This document shows, piece by piece, positions 51,564 through 60,846 of a DNA stretch of 64,000 nt (its first letter is position 1; every line of letters starts with the position of its first letter). Location: NCBI RefSeq assembly GCF_003248455.1, contig NZ_QFNM01000013.1, positions 7,748-71,747 on the forward strand, written 5' to 3'. This stretch comes from Brevundimonas sp. (GTDB taxonomy: Bacteria; Pseudomonadota; Alphaproteobacteria; Caulobacterales; Caulobacteraceae). A program made the position numbers and the translations under genes. A model generated the notes under the pieces. That model saw nothing but the letters and a program-made list of their open reading frames with translations, made no database searches and was not told the DNA's origin.

Positions 51564-52376
51564 TCACCACCAGTCGGCGTCGCGCAGCATCCGGGCGTAG
51601 CGGCGGCTGACCGGCGCGGACAGTCCGCCCTCCAGCGTCAGGGTGGCCCGGCCGTCGCCGCGTTCGACGCCCCGCACGGCGTCCTTCGCCACCCACCAGC
51701 TGCGATGCGTCTGGGCGCCTTCCAGACCCTCCAGCTCCTCCACCGCATCGGACAGCCGCATCAGGATCAGGTCCGATCCCCGGTCGGTGTGGACGCGCAG
51801 ATAATGGTCCTCGGCCTGGACCGCCCGGATCGTCGCGCCCTTCAGGCGCATCGGCAGCCGGTCCAGGAACCGGGCCGGGCGCGCCGGCGCGCTGGGCGCC
51901 GGGGCGTGGGTCTGCACCGGCCGGGCGCGCCCCAGGAAGACGTTCAGCGTCGTCACCGCCGCCGTCACGATCAGCACCGGCGCCACCAGCCGCGGCAGGG
52001 CCGCCAGCGGATACAGGCGACCGGCGAAGAACAGGCCCGTCGCCGCCCAGACCATCACGCTCAGCGGCCCGGTGATGACCGCCGTCAGGGCGGCGATGTT
52101 GAGCCACGGCCGCTCGTCCACGTCCAGGAACCGGCTGACCAGACCGCCGCACAGATGCCCCCACAGGCCGCCCGCCACCATCACCATCACCCAGTAGGCC
52201 AGACGCGGCCCGAACGGCGCGCCCGAGGTTCCGAACGCGCCCGTCGCGGCCAGGAAGACCCCGCCCGCCACGGCGACGACCAGCCCCCTGACGAAGGTGC
52301 GGCGACGGTCTGCGGCGGCGGAGGTCATGACGGCGGGCGGCTTTCGGCTGGCGGTCGGTTCGGGTCTTGAGACCAT
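51564..52376 (-). CDS. Membrane-bound LytTR-domain transcription regulator
   Basis: A 270-residue protein. About four membrane segments fill residues 30-155 (RGLVVAVAGGVFLAATGAF, YWVMVMVAGGLWGHL and others). The C-terminal 100 residues are a LytTR DNA-binding domain (RLKGATIRAVQAEDHYLRVHT, cited in part; GAQTHRSWWVAKDAV; PVSRRYARML). Such proteins are one-component regulators with a membrane sensor. The ATG at 52376 gives a natural start; the frame further up is antisense to the DUF2306 leader. It diverges from the DUF2306 gene over 119 bases, a common pairing for regulator and target. Confidence 0.85.
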   Translation of the reverse strand: MVSRPEPTASRKPPAVMTSAAADRRRTFVRGLVVAVAGGVFLAATGAFGTSGAPFGPRLAYWVMVMVAGGLWGHLCGGLVSRFLDVDERPWLNIAALTAVITGPLSVMVWAATGLFFAGRLYPLAALPRLVAPVLIVTAAVTTLNVFLGRARPVQTHAPAPSAPARPARFLDRLPMRLKGATIRAVQAEDHYLRVHTDRGSDLILMRLSDAVEELEGLEGAQTHRSWWVAKDAVRGVERGDGRATLTLEGGLSAPVSRRYARMLRDADWW

Positions 52377-52495
52377 GATTTCCCGTTCGGCGAAAGCGGT
52401 GGGCGTTGGCGCAGTCCGCACGGCCGTTGGCGCAATCCCGGCTGCGGGCCGCCGGCGATCCTGCCACGACCCGAAAGAAAGGGAGAACCGTCGCC

Positions 52496-53056
52496 ATGAT
52501 CCGCCAAGGTCGCCAAAGCCGCCAAGGTCGCCCAAGCCGTCTGGGCCGTCTCGTCCCCGGCGCCCTGGCCCTGCTGCTGCTCGGGATTCCGATCGCCGGC
52601 TATCTGGCGCGCGACGACGGCCGGCTGTTCGGCCTGGGCGCGCGGGGGCTGCACGCCCCGCGCTGGGGCCTGATGCTGGCCGCGCCCGGCGCCATCCAGA
52701 TCCATGTCGCGGCGGCCCTTGCGGCCCTGGCCATCGGCGTCGTCCTGCTGGCGGGGGTGAAGGGGAACCGGCTGCACCGGACCCTGGGCTGGGTCTGGGT
52801 GCTGGCCATGGGAACCACGGCGATCAGCTCCTTCTTCATTCACCGGCTGAACCCCGGCGGCCTGTCCCTGATCCATCTGCTCAGCGGCTGGACCGTGGTC
52901 GGCCTGCCGATGGCGGTCCACGCCGCCCGGCGTCATCGGGTGGCGGATCACCGGCGCGCCATGACGGGCATGTTCGTCGGCGGCCTGATCGTGGCGGGGC
53001 TGCTGACCTTTCTGCCCGGCCGGCTGATGTGGGCGATCTTCTTCGGCCCGGCCTGA
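52496..53056 (+). CDS. DUF2306-family membrane protein
   Basis: A 186-residue protein with about four membrane segments. DUF2306 features include IQIHVAAALAALAIG, the KGNRLHRTLGWVWVLAM block and WTVVGLPMAVHAARRHRVADHRRAM, cited in part, with conserved histidines facing the membrane that suggest heme or metal binding in the family. The function is not established. The ATG at 52496 follows a GGGAGA site; the open frame upstream lacks such a site. Its stop abuts the convergent TetR gene with no gap. It may be a target of the divergent LytTR regulator. Confidence 0.82.
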   Translation: MIRQGRQSRQGRPSRLGRLVPGALALLLLGIPIAGYLARDDGRLFGLGARGLHAPRWGLMLAAPGAIQIHVAAALAALAIGVVLLAGVKGNRLHRTLGWVWVLAMGTTAISSFFIHRLNPGGLSLIHLLSGWTVVGLPMAVHAARRHRVADHRRAMTGMFVGGLIVAGLLTFLPGRLMWAIFFGPA

Positions 53057-53818
53057 TCAGGGCTTTGGCGCCGACATCCCGGCCACGGCGCGGAAGCCGG
53101 CGGCGGCGAACCGCACCATATAGTCGCCCGCCGTCTCCAGGTCGCCGGACCGCGCCCGTCCGTTCGACAGCCGGTCCAGCCGTCCGGTCTCGCCCAGCGT
53201 CAGGGTCAGGGCGCCCGACAGATTGTGATAGCCCCAATACAGGTCGACCTCGCTGGCGTCCGGGAGAACCCGCGCGATCAGCTCGATCAGGCGGTGGATG
53301 GCCGGGTCGAAATAGCGGGCCATCGTCTCCCCGCCGAAGCTGGGGTTGGCGTTGGTCTGGGCCACCAGGGCGGCATAGTGTTTCCAGCCCGGCCCGCCCT
53401 TCAGCGACCATTCGAACGGCGGCCGCAGAAAGGCTTCCAGCAGCCCCTCCAGCGTCATGGCCTCGCCGGCGCCTTCCGCATAGCGGTCGATGGCGGCGAC
53501 CCGGTCGGTGTTCCACACCTCGGCCCGGCGCAGGAAGACCGCGTCGAACAGATCGCGCTTGGCCCCGAAATAATAGTGGACCAGGGCGGTGTCCACGCCC
53601 GCCTCGCGCGCCACCTCGCGGATGGTCACGCCATAGAAGCCGTGTTTGGAGAACAGGTCCTCTGCCGCGTCCAGGATCAGGTCGCGGGTCTCGCCCGCCG
53701 CCTCCGCCTTGGCCTTGGGCGGGCGCCCCCGCCGGGCCGGCGTCGCGCCCGCCGGCTTGCGCCGTGCGGCGGCGACGGGGCGGGGGGACGAAACGGCGGC
53801 GTCGTCGGTCTTGCTCAT
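53057..53818 (-). CDS. TetR-family transcription regulator
   Basis: A 253-residue regulator. A basic, Ala/Pro-rich N-terminal tail of about 40 residues (PARRGRPPKAKAEAAGE) precedes the helix-turn-helix (ILDAAEDLFSKHGFYGVTIREVAREAGVDTALVHYYFGAKRDLF, about residues 48-92, cited as landmarks ILDAAEDLF and GVDTALVHYYFGAK). The C-terminal ligand domain has the ALTLTLGETGRLDRLS block common in TetR proteins near lipid or aromatic degradation genes. It is divergent from the TBDR-MFS pair at 54007 across 188 bases and is their probable repressor. Confidence 0.92.
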   Translation of the reverse strand: MSKTDDAAVSSPRPVAAARRKPAGATPARRGRPPKAKAEAAGETRDLILDAAEDLFSKHGFYGVTIREVAREAGVDTALVHYYFGAKRDLFDAVFLRRAEVWNTDRVAAIDRYAEGAGEAMTLEGLLEAFLRPPFEWSLKGGPGWKHYAALVAQTNANPSFGGETMARYFDPAIHRLIELIARVLPDASEVDLYWGYHNLSGALTLTLGETGRLDRLSNGRARSGDLETAGDYMVRFAAAGFRAVAGMSAPKP

Positions 53819-54006
53819 TGGACGAGGCTAGGCGCGCCTCGGCGCCGGTGCAACGGCGCCACGTTCGTCGGCCAATGACGCCTTCGAATGACGCGACGTG
53901 AGCGCAGTGTTTGACAGCGGCGCGAAACCGGGTCAGTTTCCATGAAAATCATTGAACGCTGAATAAAAGCGTCCATCGGGCTGGAAACGACAAAGGGGTT
54001 TCGATC

Positions 54007-56271
54007 ATGAAGCATCATGTGAAGTGCGCGCTGCTGGCCGGCGCGGCGTGGGGCGTGCTTGCGGGGGCTTCGGTCGCCCAGGAGTCCGGCCAGACCGAAG
54101 CGGCCACGGTCGAGGACATCGTCGTCACCGCGCGCCGCACCGAGGAATCGGCCCAGCGCACGCCGCTGGCCCTGACCGCCTTCTCGGGCGAAACGCTGGA
54201 GCGCACGGGCGCCCAGCAAGTCACCGATCTGCAGGGAGCCGTGCCGAACCTGAACCTGGTCCAGGGACGCGGCTCGTCAAACTCGACCAATATCTATATC
54301 CGCGGCGTGGGCCAGCCGGATGCGCTGCAGACCTTCGATCCGGCCGTCGGCGTCTATGTCGACGACGTCTACTACAGCCGCATCCGGGGCACCCAGTTCG
54401 ACCTGCTGGACCTGGAGCGGGTCGAGATCCTGCGCGGGCCGCAGGGGACGCTGTACGGCAAGAACACCATCGGCGGCGCGCTGAAGCTGGTGTCGCGTCG
54501 TCCAGGCCAGGATTTCCGCGCCCGCGCCTCGGCCGCCTATGGCGACTATGACCAGATCGACGTCCAGGGCGCGGTGTCCGGGCCGATCGCCGACAACCTG
54601 GCCCTGGGCCTGTCGGCCCTGCATTCGGAGCGCGGCGGCTATGTCACCGATCCGGCGACCGGGGCGGAATATAACGACAAGAATTCGACCGCCGTCCGCG
54701 CCAGCCTGGCCTGGGATCCGGTCTCGAACATCCAGGTCGACCTGAACGCCGACTATTCGAAGGACGACGCCGGCCTGACGGTGGGCCAGCCGACCAATAA
54801 TCTGACCTATCTCGGCTATGGCCTGGCCTATCCCGTGCCAACGCCGCTGCCGGAGTATAATTTCGAGACCCGCACCACTCCCGGCCTGCCGAACGAGACG
54901 CGGCTGGAAACCTGGGGGACCTCGGCGCGCGTGACTTGGGACCTGTCCGACGCCCTGGCCCTGAAGTCGATCACCGGCTACCGCGAGCTGCGCACCGACG
55001 ACTATATCGACTTCGACGCGACCGAGCTGGAACTGGCCGACGCCCTGGTGGCGGTCGATCAGGACCAGGTCAGCCAGGAACTGCAGCTGACCTACGACAG
55101 CGGTCCGCTGACGGCGGTCGGCGGTCTCTATTACCTGAAGGAAGAAGTCGCTTCGCATCAGGAAAGCTATGATGACGCCCTGCTGGGTCCGTTGTACGGC
55201 GACGCCACCTTCCTGCGCCTGATCGACGATGCGCTGGAGACGACCTCCAAGGCGGCTTACGCCAACGTCAGCTATGCGTTGACCGACGCCCTGCGCCTGT
55301 CGGCCGGCGTGCGCTACACCGAGGAAGAGAAGGAGTACGCCCGGTCGACCTCGGTGGTCAGCAGCTTTCTGCTGGGCGGTTTGCCCGTCCTGAACACCAC
55401 CTACGCCTTCGCCCCGCCGACCGGGACCTATGACGACACCTCGATCATGTTGTCGGTCGACTATCAGTTGAACCGGGACGCCATGGTCTATGCCCGTTAC
55501 GCGCAGGGCTTCAAGTCGGGCGGGTTCAACGGCCGGGCCAATTCGGCGACCGAGGCGACCGAATACCAGCCCGAAACCGCCGACACCTTCGAGGTCGGGG
55601 CCAAGACCCAATACTGGGACAATCGCTTCCGCCTGAACCTGGCCGCCTTCATCACCAAGTACGACGACTTCCAGGCGCGTGTCTCGGGCATCGAGACGCC
55701 TCCCGGCGGCGGCGTGCCCACGCCGGTCCTGTCGGTCATCAACGCCGGCTCGCTGGACATCGCCGGGTTCGAGATCGAGAGCGTGCTGGTCCCCGTTCCG
55801 GGTCTGACCCTGGACGCCCAGGTCGGCTTCCTGGACGCTGACTACAAGGAATTCGCCGACGCGCGCTTCACCGCCTTCGGCGGCAGCCGAGCCTTTCAGG
55901 ATCCGGCCTTCTCCCCGCGTTGGACGGTGCGTTACGGCGGCCAGTACGAATACGGCCTGACGGGCGGTTCGACCCTGACCTTCGGAGCGGCGGCGAAGTA
56001 CCGATCGCGTATGGCGTTGGCGGTGGACAACACCCTCATCAACACCGCCACCGAACTGCCAGGCATGTATCAGGACGAGTACTGGCTATACGACGCCCGT
56101 GTCGTCTGGTCGGACCCGGCGGATCGCTACACGGTCGGCGTCTATGGCCAGAACCTGTCGGACGAGGTCTACAAGACCGACGCCCAGGAGTTCTCGTCCA
56201 TCGGCAACATCCGCACCGCCTATTACGGCGCGCCGCGGACCTGGATGATCAAGTTCACGGCCAAATACTGA
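54007..56271 (+). CDS. TonB-dependent receptor
   Basis: A 754-residue outer-membrane transporter. The signal peptide ends GASVAQ (about residue 25). The TonB box and plug begin VEDIVVTARRTEESAQ (about residue 35), with DLQGAVPNLNLVQGRG, DPAVGVYVDDVYYSR and ERVEILRGPQGTLYGKNTIGGALK. The barrel is normal and ends in IKFTAKY (terminal Tyr). No STN domain, so it does not signal through FecR. The neighbours are a divergent TetR gene and a downstream MFS gene, suggesting uptake of an organic molecule rather than a siderophore; the substrate is unknown. Confidence 0.94.
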   Translation: MKHHVKCALLAGAAWGVLAGASVAQESGQTEAATVEDIVVTARRTEESAQRTPLALTAFSGETLERTGAQQVTDLQGAVPNLNLVQGRGSSNSTNIYIRGVGQPDALQTFDPAVGVYVDDVYYSRIRGTQFDLLDLERVEILRGPQGTLYGKNTIGGALKLVSRRPGQDFRARASAAYGDYDQIDVQGAVSGPIADNLALGLSALHSERGGYVTDPATGAEYNDKNSTAVRASLAWDPVSNIQVDLNADYSKDDAGLTVGQPTNNLTYLGYGLAYPVPTPLPEYNFETRTTPGLPNETRLETWGTSARVTWDLSDALALKSITGYRELRTDDYIDFDATELELADALVAVDQDQVSQELQLTYDSGPLTAVGGLYYLKEEVASHQESYDDALLGPLYGDATFLRLIDDALETTSKAAYANVSYALTDALRLSAGVRYTEEEKEYARSTSVVSSFLLGGLPVLNTTYAFAPPTGTYDDTSIMLSVDYQLNRDAMVYARYAQGFKSGGFNGRANSATEATEYQPETADTFEVGAKTQYWDNRFRLNLAAFITKYDDFQARVSGIETPPGGGVPTPVLSVINAGSLDIAGFEIESVLVPVPGLTLDAQVGFLDADYKEFADARFTAFGGSRAFQDPAFSPRWTVRYGGQYEYGLTGGSTLTFGAAAKYRSRMALAVDNTLINTATELPGMYQDEYWLYDARVVWSDPADRYTVGVYGQNLSDEVYKTDAQEFSSIGNIRTAYYGAPRTWMIKFTAKY

Positions 56272-56299
56272 CCCCGTGAACGGGTGTTCGACATGCGAG

Positions 56300-56329
56300 G
56301 GGCGGCGGTCCGACGGGCCGCCGCCCTTT
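56300..56329 (+). terminator. Hairpin after the TonB-dependent receptor
   Basis: GGGCGGCGG (56300-56308) pairs with CCGCCGCCC (56318-56326) around a 9-base loop, followed by only three Ts. It probably attenuates rather than fully ends transcription into the MFS gene 70 bases downstream. Confidence 0.6.
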
Positions 56330-56394
56330 GCTTTCGGGGCCGGCCTAGGGCTAGGCTCGCTCCAACGAAAAGACGAAGCCGAGGGAAAACGCCG

Positions 56395-57939
56395 ATGACG
56401 ACGGAGACGCTGACGGTCGAGAAGAGGGCGGATCGGGACACGCGGCCCCAGCGGCCCGGCTACCGCTTCTATGTGCTGGCGGTGCTGATCCTGATCTACA
56501 TGCTGAACTTCCTGGATCGGCAGATCATCGGCATCCTGGCCGCCCCGCTGAAGGCCGAGTTCGGCATGTCCGACAGCCAGTTCGGCTTGCTGGGCGGCAT
56601 CGCCTTCGCCTCGGTCTATTCGACCCTGGCCATTCCCCTGGCCTGGCTGGCCGACCGGTTCAGCCGGGTGTGGATCATGACCGGGGCGCTGGCGGTCTGG
56701 TCGGGCTTCACCGCCCTGTGCGGCATGGCCGGCTCGTTCGGCCAGCTGTTCCTGTGCCGGATGGGCGTGGGCGTGGGCGAGGCGGGCGGCGTGGCCCCGG
56801 CCTATTCGCTGATCGCCGACTATTTCCCGCCGCACCAGCGGGCGCGGGCGCTTGCGGCCTTCGCCTTCGGCATTCCGCTGGGCACGGCGGCGGGGACGCT
56901 GGTGGGCGGGCTGCTGGCGGCGACCTACGGCTGGCGCACCGCCTTCGTCGTCGTGGGCCTGCTGGGCGTGCTGGTCGCCCCCCTGCTGCGCCTGACCGTG
57001 CGCGATCCCCAGCGCGGCGGGACCGATCCGGTCAAGTCCGAGGCGACCGCCGCCGTTGCTTCGCACCCCGTTCCCGCCCCCGTCGCGGCCTCCGACCGGG
57101 CCGGAAGGATCGCGGCCCAGATCATGCTGGGCCTGGGCGCAGGCCTGCTGATCCTGGCGGCCGTCTCCGGGTTGACCGGCGTCTCGCCGGGCGATCCGCT
57201 GGTGTTCGGCTTCGGCGGTCTGCTGGCCCTGGTCATCGGCGTCAGCCTGATGATCGCGCGGCGCACGGCCTCGGTCGTGGTCAGGAAGCCCAGCTTCTGG
57301 CTGCTGGCCCTGGGCGCCGCCTCGTCTTCGGTCTGCGGCTACGGGGTCGCCGGCTGGCTGCCGCTGTTCTTCATGCGCAGCTTCGACCTGACCCTGCGCC
57401 AGACCAGCTGGTACTATTCCGGCATCGCCCTGATCGGCGGCGTGCTGGGCATCTGGATGGGCGGAATGATCGCCGACAAACTGTCCAGAAAGGGCAAGGG
57501 CGCCTATCCGCTGACGCCGGCCGTCGCCTTCCTGATCTCGGCGCCCTGTTTCATCCTGGCGATGAACTCGCCCTGGCTGATCGGCCTGGTCCTGCCGGGC
57601 GGGGGCAGCCACACCCAGCAACTGGTTCTGGCCTTCCTGATCTTCCTGGTTCCGACGGGCCTGAACCTGGCCTGGCTGGGGCCGATCACGGCGGCGGTCC
57701 AGCATCTGGTTCCGGCCGCGATGCGTTCGACCGCCTCGGCCCTGTTCCTGCTGATCAACAACCTCTTGGGACTGGCCGTCGGCTTCTACTATTTCGGCTG
57801 GATGAGCGATCTGCTGGCGCCGACCTTCGGCGAGGAGAGCCTGCGCTGGGCCATCTACACCGGCATGGGCTTCTATCTGCTGGCGGCGATCCTGCTGATC
57901 GGGGCCTCGCGCACGCTGAAACGCGACTGGGTCGACTAA
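56395..57939 (+). CDS. MFS transporter (spinster-like)
   Basis: A 514-residue inner-membrane transporter with 12 or more membrane segments. Family marks are MLNFLDRQIIGILAAPLKAEFGMSDSQFG, cited by its start NFLDRQIIG, the LADRFSRVWIM loop after helix 2 and GVGVGEAGGVAPAYSLIADYF in helix 4. The pattern belongs to the spinster-like/sialate-hexuronate-like MFS branch seen in Sphingomonas and Caulobacter. A central loop of about 40 residues is rich in Ala and Pro, and an extra membrane pair follows it. The ATG at 56395 has a GAGGG site. With the TBDR before it, it can form an outer- plus inner-membrane uptake route; substrate unknown. Confidence 0.92.
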   Translation: MTTETLTVEKRADRDTRPQRPGYRFYVLAVLILIYMLNFLDRQIIGILAAPLKAEFGMSDSQFGLLGGIAFASVYSTLAIPLAWLADRFSRVWIMTGALAVWSGFTALCGMAGSFGQLFLCRMGVGVGEAGGVAPAYSLIADYFPPHQRARALAAFAFGIPLGTAAGTLVGGLLAATYGWRTAFVVVGLLGVLVAPLLRLTVRDPQRGGTDPVKSEATAAVASHPVPAPVAASDRAGRIAAQIMLGLGAGLLILAAVSGLTGVSPGDPLVFGFGGLLALVIGVSLMIARRTASVVVRKPSFWLLALGAASSSVCGYGVAGWLPLFFMRSFDLTLRQTSWYYSGIALIGGVLGIWMGGMIADKLSRKGKGAYPLTPAVAFLISAPCFILAMNSPWLIGLVLPGGGSHTQQLVLAFLIFLVPTGLNLAWLGPITAAVQHLVPAAMRSTASALFLLINNLLGLAVGFYYFGWMSDLLAPTFGEESLRWAIYTGMGFYLLAAILLIGASRTLKRDWVD

Positions 57940-57957
57940 TTCGCGGTTCACATGCTG

Positions 57958-57993
57958 TTGCACCCGCGAAGGGGCGGGGCCTATAAGCCCCGC
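57958..57993 (+). promoter_or_regulatory. sucC promoter with inverted repeat around the -10
   Basis: TTGCAC (57958-57963) and TATAAG (57982-57987) with an 18-base spacer. The -10 is enclosed by a perfect 7-bp inverted repeat, GCGGGGC (57974-57980) and GCCCCGC (57987-57993), that could be an operator or an early hairpin in the transcript. Confidence 0.5.
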
Positions 57994-58025
57994 AACTCTC
58001 CCCAGCGAAGATTGCGGCGGTTTTT

Positions 58026-59216
<1,191 letters not shown>

Positions 59217-59277
59217 GGCGCCTCGCCCTCACCGCCACCGCCCTGCTGACCGACACATTCCAGAGATCGATAGACCA

Positions 59278-60180
59278 ATGTCCATCCTCGTCAACAAAGA
59301 CACCAAGATCATCGTCCAGGGCCTGACCGGCAAGACCGGCGGCTTCCACACCGAACAGGCCCTGGCCTATCACCACACCAAGATGGTCGCCGGCGTGCAC
59401 CCGACCAAGGGCGGGACCAACTGGACCGGCTCGCACGGCGAAACCCTGCCGATCTACGCCTCGGTCGCCGAAGCCAGGGACGCCACCGGCGCCGACGCCT
59501 CGGTCATCTATGTGCCGCCGTCGGGCGCGGCCGCGGCCATCATCGAGGCCATCGACGCCGAGATCCCCTTCATCACCTGCATCACCGAGGGCATCCCGGT
59601 GCTGGACATGGTCAAGGTCAAGCGCCGTCTGGAAGTCTCCAAGTCGCGCCTGCTGGGCCCGAACTGCCCGGGCATCCTGACGCCGGACGAATGCAAGATC
59701 GGCATCATGCCGGGCAACATCTTCAAGAAGGGCTCGGTCGGCATCGTGTCGCGTTCGGGCACCCTGACCTATGAGGCCGTGTTCCAGACCACCAACGAAG
59801 GCCTGGGCCAGACCACGGCCGTCGGCATCGGCGGCGACCCGGTCAAGGGCACCGAGTTCATCGACGTGCTGGAGCTGTTCCTGGCCGACCCGGAAACCAC
59901 CTCGATCATCATGATCGGCGAGATCGGCGGCGGGGCCGAGGAAGACGCCGCCCAGTTCCTGATCGACGAGGCCAAGAAGGGCCGCAAGAAGCCGATGGCC
60001 GGCTTCATCGCCGGTCGCACCGCGCCCAAGGGCCGCACCATGGGCCATGCCGGCGCCGTCGTCTCGGGCGGCAAGGGCGATGCGGAATCCAAGATCGCGG
60101 CGATGGAAGCCGCCGGCATCCGCATGTCGGAATCGCCGGCCCGCCTGGGCAAGACCCTGGTCGAAGTGCTGAAGGGCTAA
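59278..60180 (+). CDS. sucD: Succinyl-CoA synthetase, alpha subunit
   Basis: A 300-residue subunit. The CoA-binding Rossmann part has VQGLTGKTGGFHTEQALAY (residues 12-30, cited for position) and the GPNCPGILTPDECKIG loop. The phosphorylated histidine is in GRTMGHAGAVVSGGKG near residue 255. It binds SucC. Length is normal. Its transcript is probably ended by the hairpin at 60244. Confidence 0.98.
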   Translation: MSILVNKDTKIIVQGLTGKTGGFHTEQALAYHHTKMVAGVHPTKGGTNWTGSHGETLPIYASVAEARDATGADASVIYVPPSGAAAAIIEAIDAEIPFITCITEGIPVLDMVKVKRRLEVSKSRLLGPNCPGILTPDECKIGIMPGNIFKKGSVGIVSRSGTLTYEAVFQTTNEGLGQTTAVGIGGDPVKGTEFIDVLELFLADPETTSIIMIGEIGGGAEEDAAQFLIDEAKKGRKKPMAGFIAGRTAPKGRTMGHAGAVVSGGKGDAESKIAAMEAAGIRMSESPARLGKTLVEVLKG

Positions 60181-60229
60181 GGCAGGATCGTCTAGACGGA
60201 ACCGCCACGCGGTCCGCCGCAAGCGTCGA

Positions 60230-60613
60230 TCATGTGTGGATGGAGGCATGGCCGGTTCGCCGGTCATGCCTTTCGTCGATCTGGCGGATCAGTTCCTCGC
60301 CCCGTTCACGCCCCACCAGTTGAAGCAGCGCGTCCAGCTTGGCCTCGGCGCGGTCGTCGCCTTCCTTGGACGAGGGAGAGCCGACATAGAGCAGATAGGC
60401 CAGGCCGGCGACCTGCCAGAGCAGTTGAAGAAATTCCGACTGCCAGTTCTCGAACGTGTCCCGGCCCATCTCGATGACATAGCCCATCGTCTCGGGCGCC
60501 TGGGCGTGCTGGCGGGCCTCGTCCACATAGGCGAACCAGCCGAAGACCCAGTGAAGAACGAGCGAGAACAGGAAGAAACCCAGGGTGACCCAGGCGTAGC
60601 CGTACTTGCGCAT
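60230..60613 (-). CDS. Small DUF6766-like membrane protein
   Basis: A 127-residue protein from the ATG at 60613, which follows a GGGAACGTG leader with a fair ribosome binding site; the 50 upstream in-frame residues are low-complexity and rejected. It has one hydrophobic segment at residues 5-30 (WVTLGFFLFSLVLHWVFGWF), a middle helix, a second hydrophobic segment (LLWQVAGLAYLLYVGSP) and a charged, helical C-terminus (DRAEAKLDALLQLVGRERG). This fits the DUF6766 group of small inner-membrane proteins of unknown function. It lies antisense in between sucD and sucA. Confidence 0.7.
   Translation of the reverse strand: MRKYGYAWVTLGFFLFSLVLHWVFGWFAYVDEARQHAQAPETMGYVIEMGRDTFENWQSEFLQLLWQVAGLAYLLYVGSPSSKEGDDRAEAKLDALLQLVGRERGEELIRQIDERHDRRTGHASIHT
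60244..60271 (+). terminator. Hairpin ending the sucCD transcript
   Basis: AGGCATGGCCGG with its near-perfect complement around TTCG (28 bases) followed by TTTCG, 63 bases after sucD. It lies within the 3' end of the convergent small membrane-protein gene, so one DNA stretch serves as coding end and terminator. Confidence 0.65.
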
Positions 60614-60846
60614 CACACGTTCCCTTTTCACCCTAGAGTCCACAGAAGCTAACGGCAGGATTTCCTGTGGCGTTCCGTCGCAGCGCCGACGCCGCCGAGG
60701 GGGCGGACGCAATTTTTGGTCGCGTTCGACCATTTTCTCTTCGAATTGCCCTGTTTCGGTCATGACCCATAAGGAAAGCGCGCCTATATGACGGGCGCAC
60801 CCCTCACGGAGATGTGTCCAAGGGCGGCCAAAGGATTGCGAGAACG

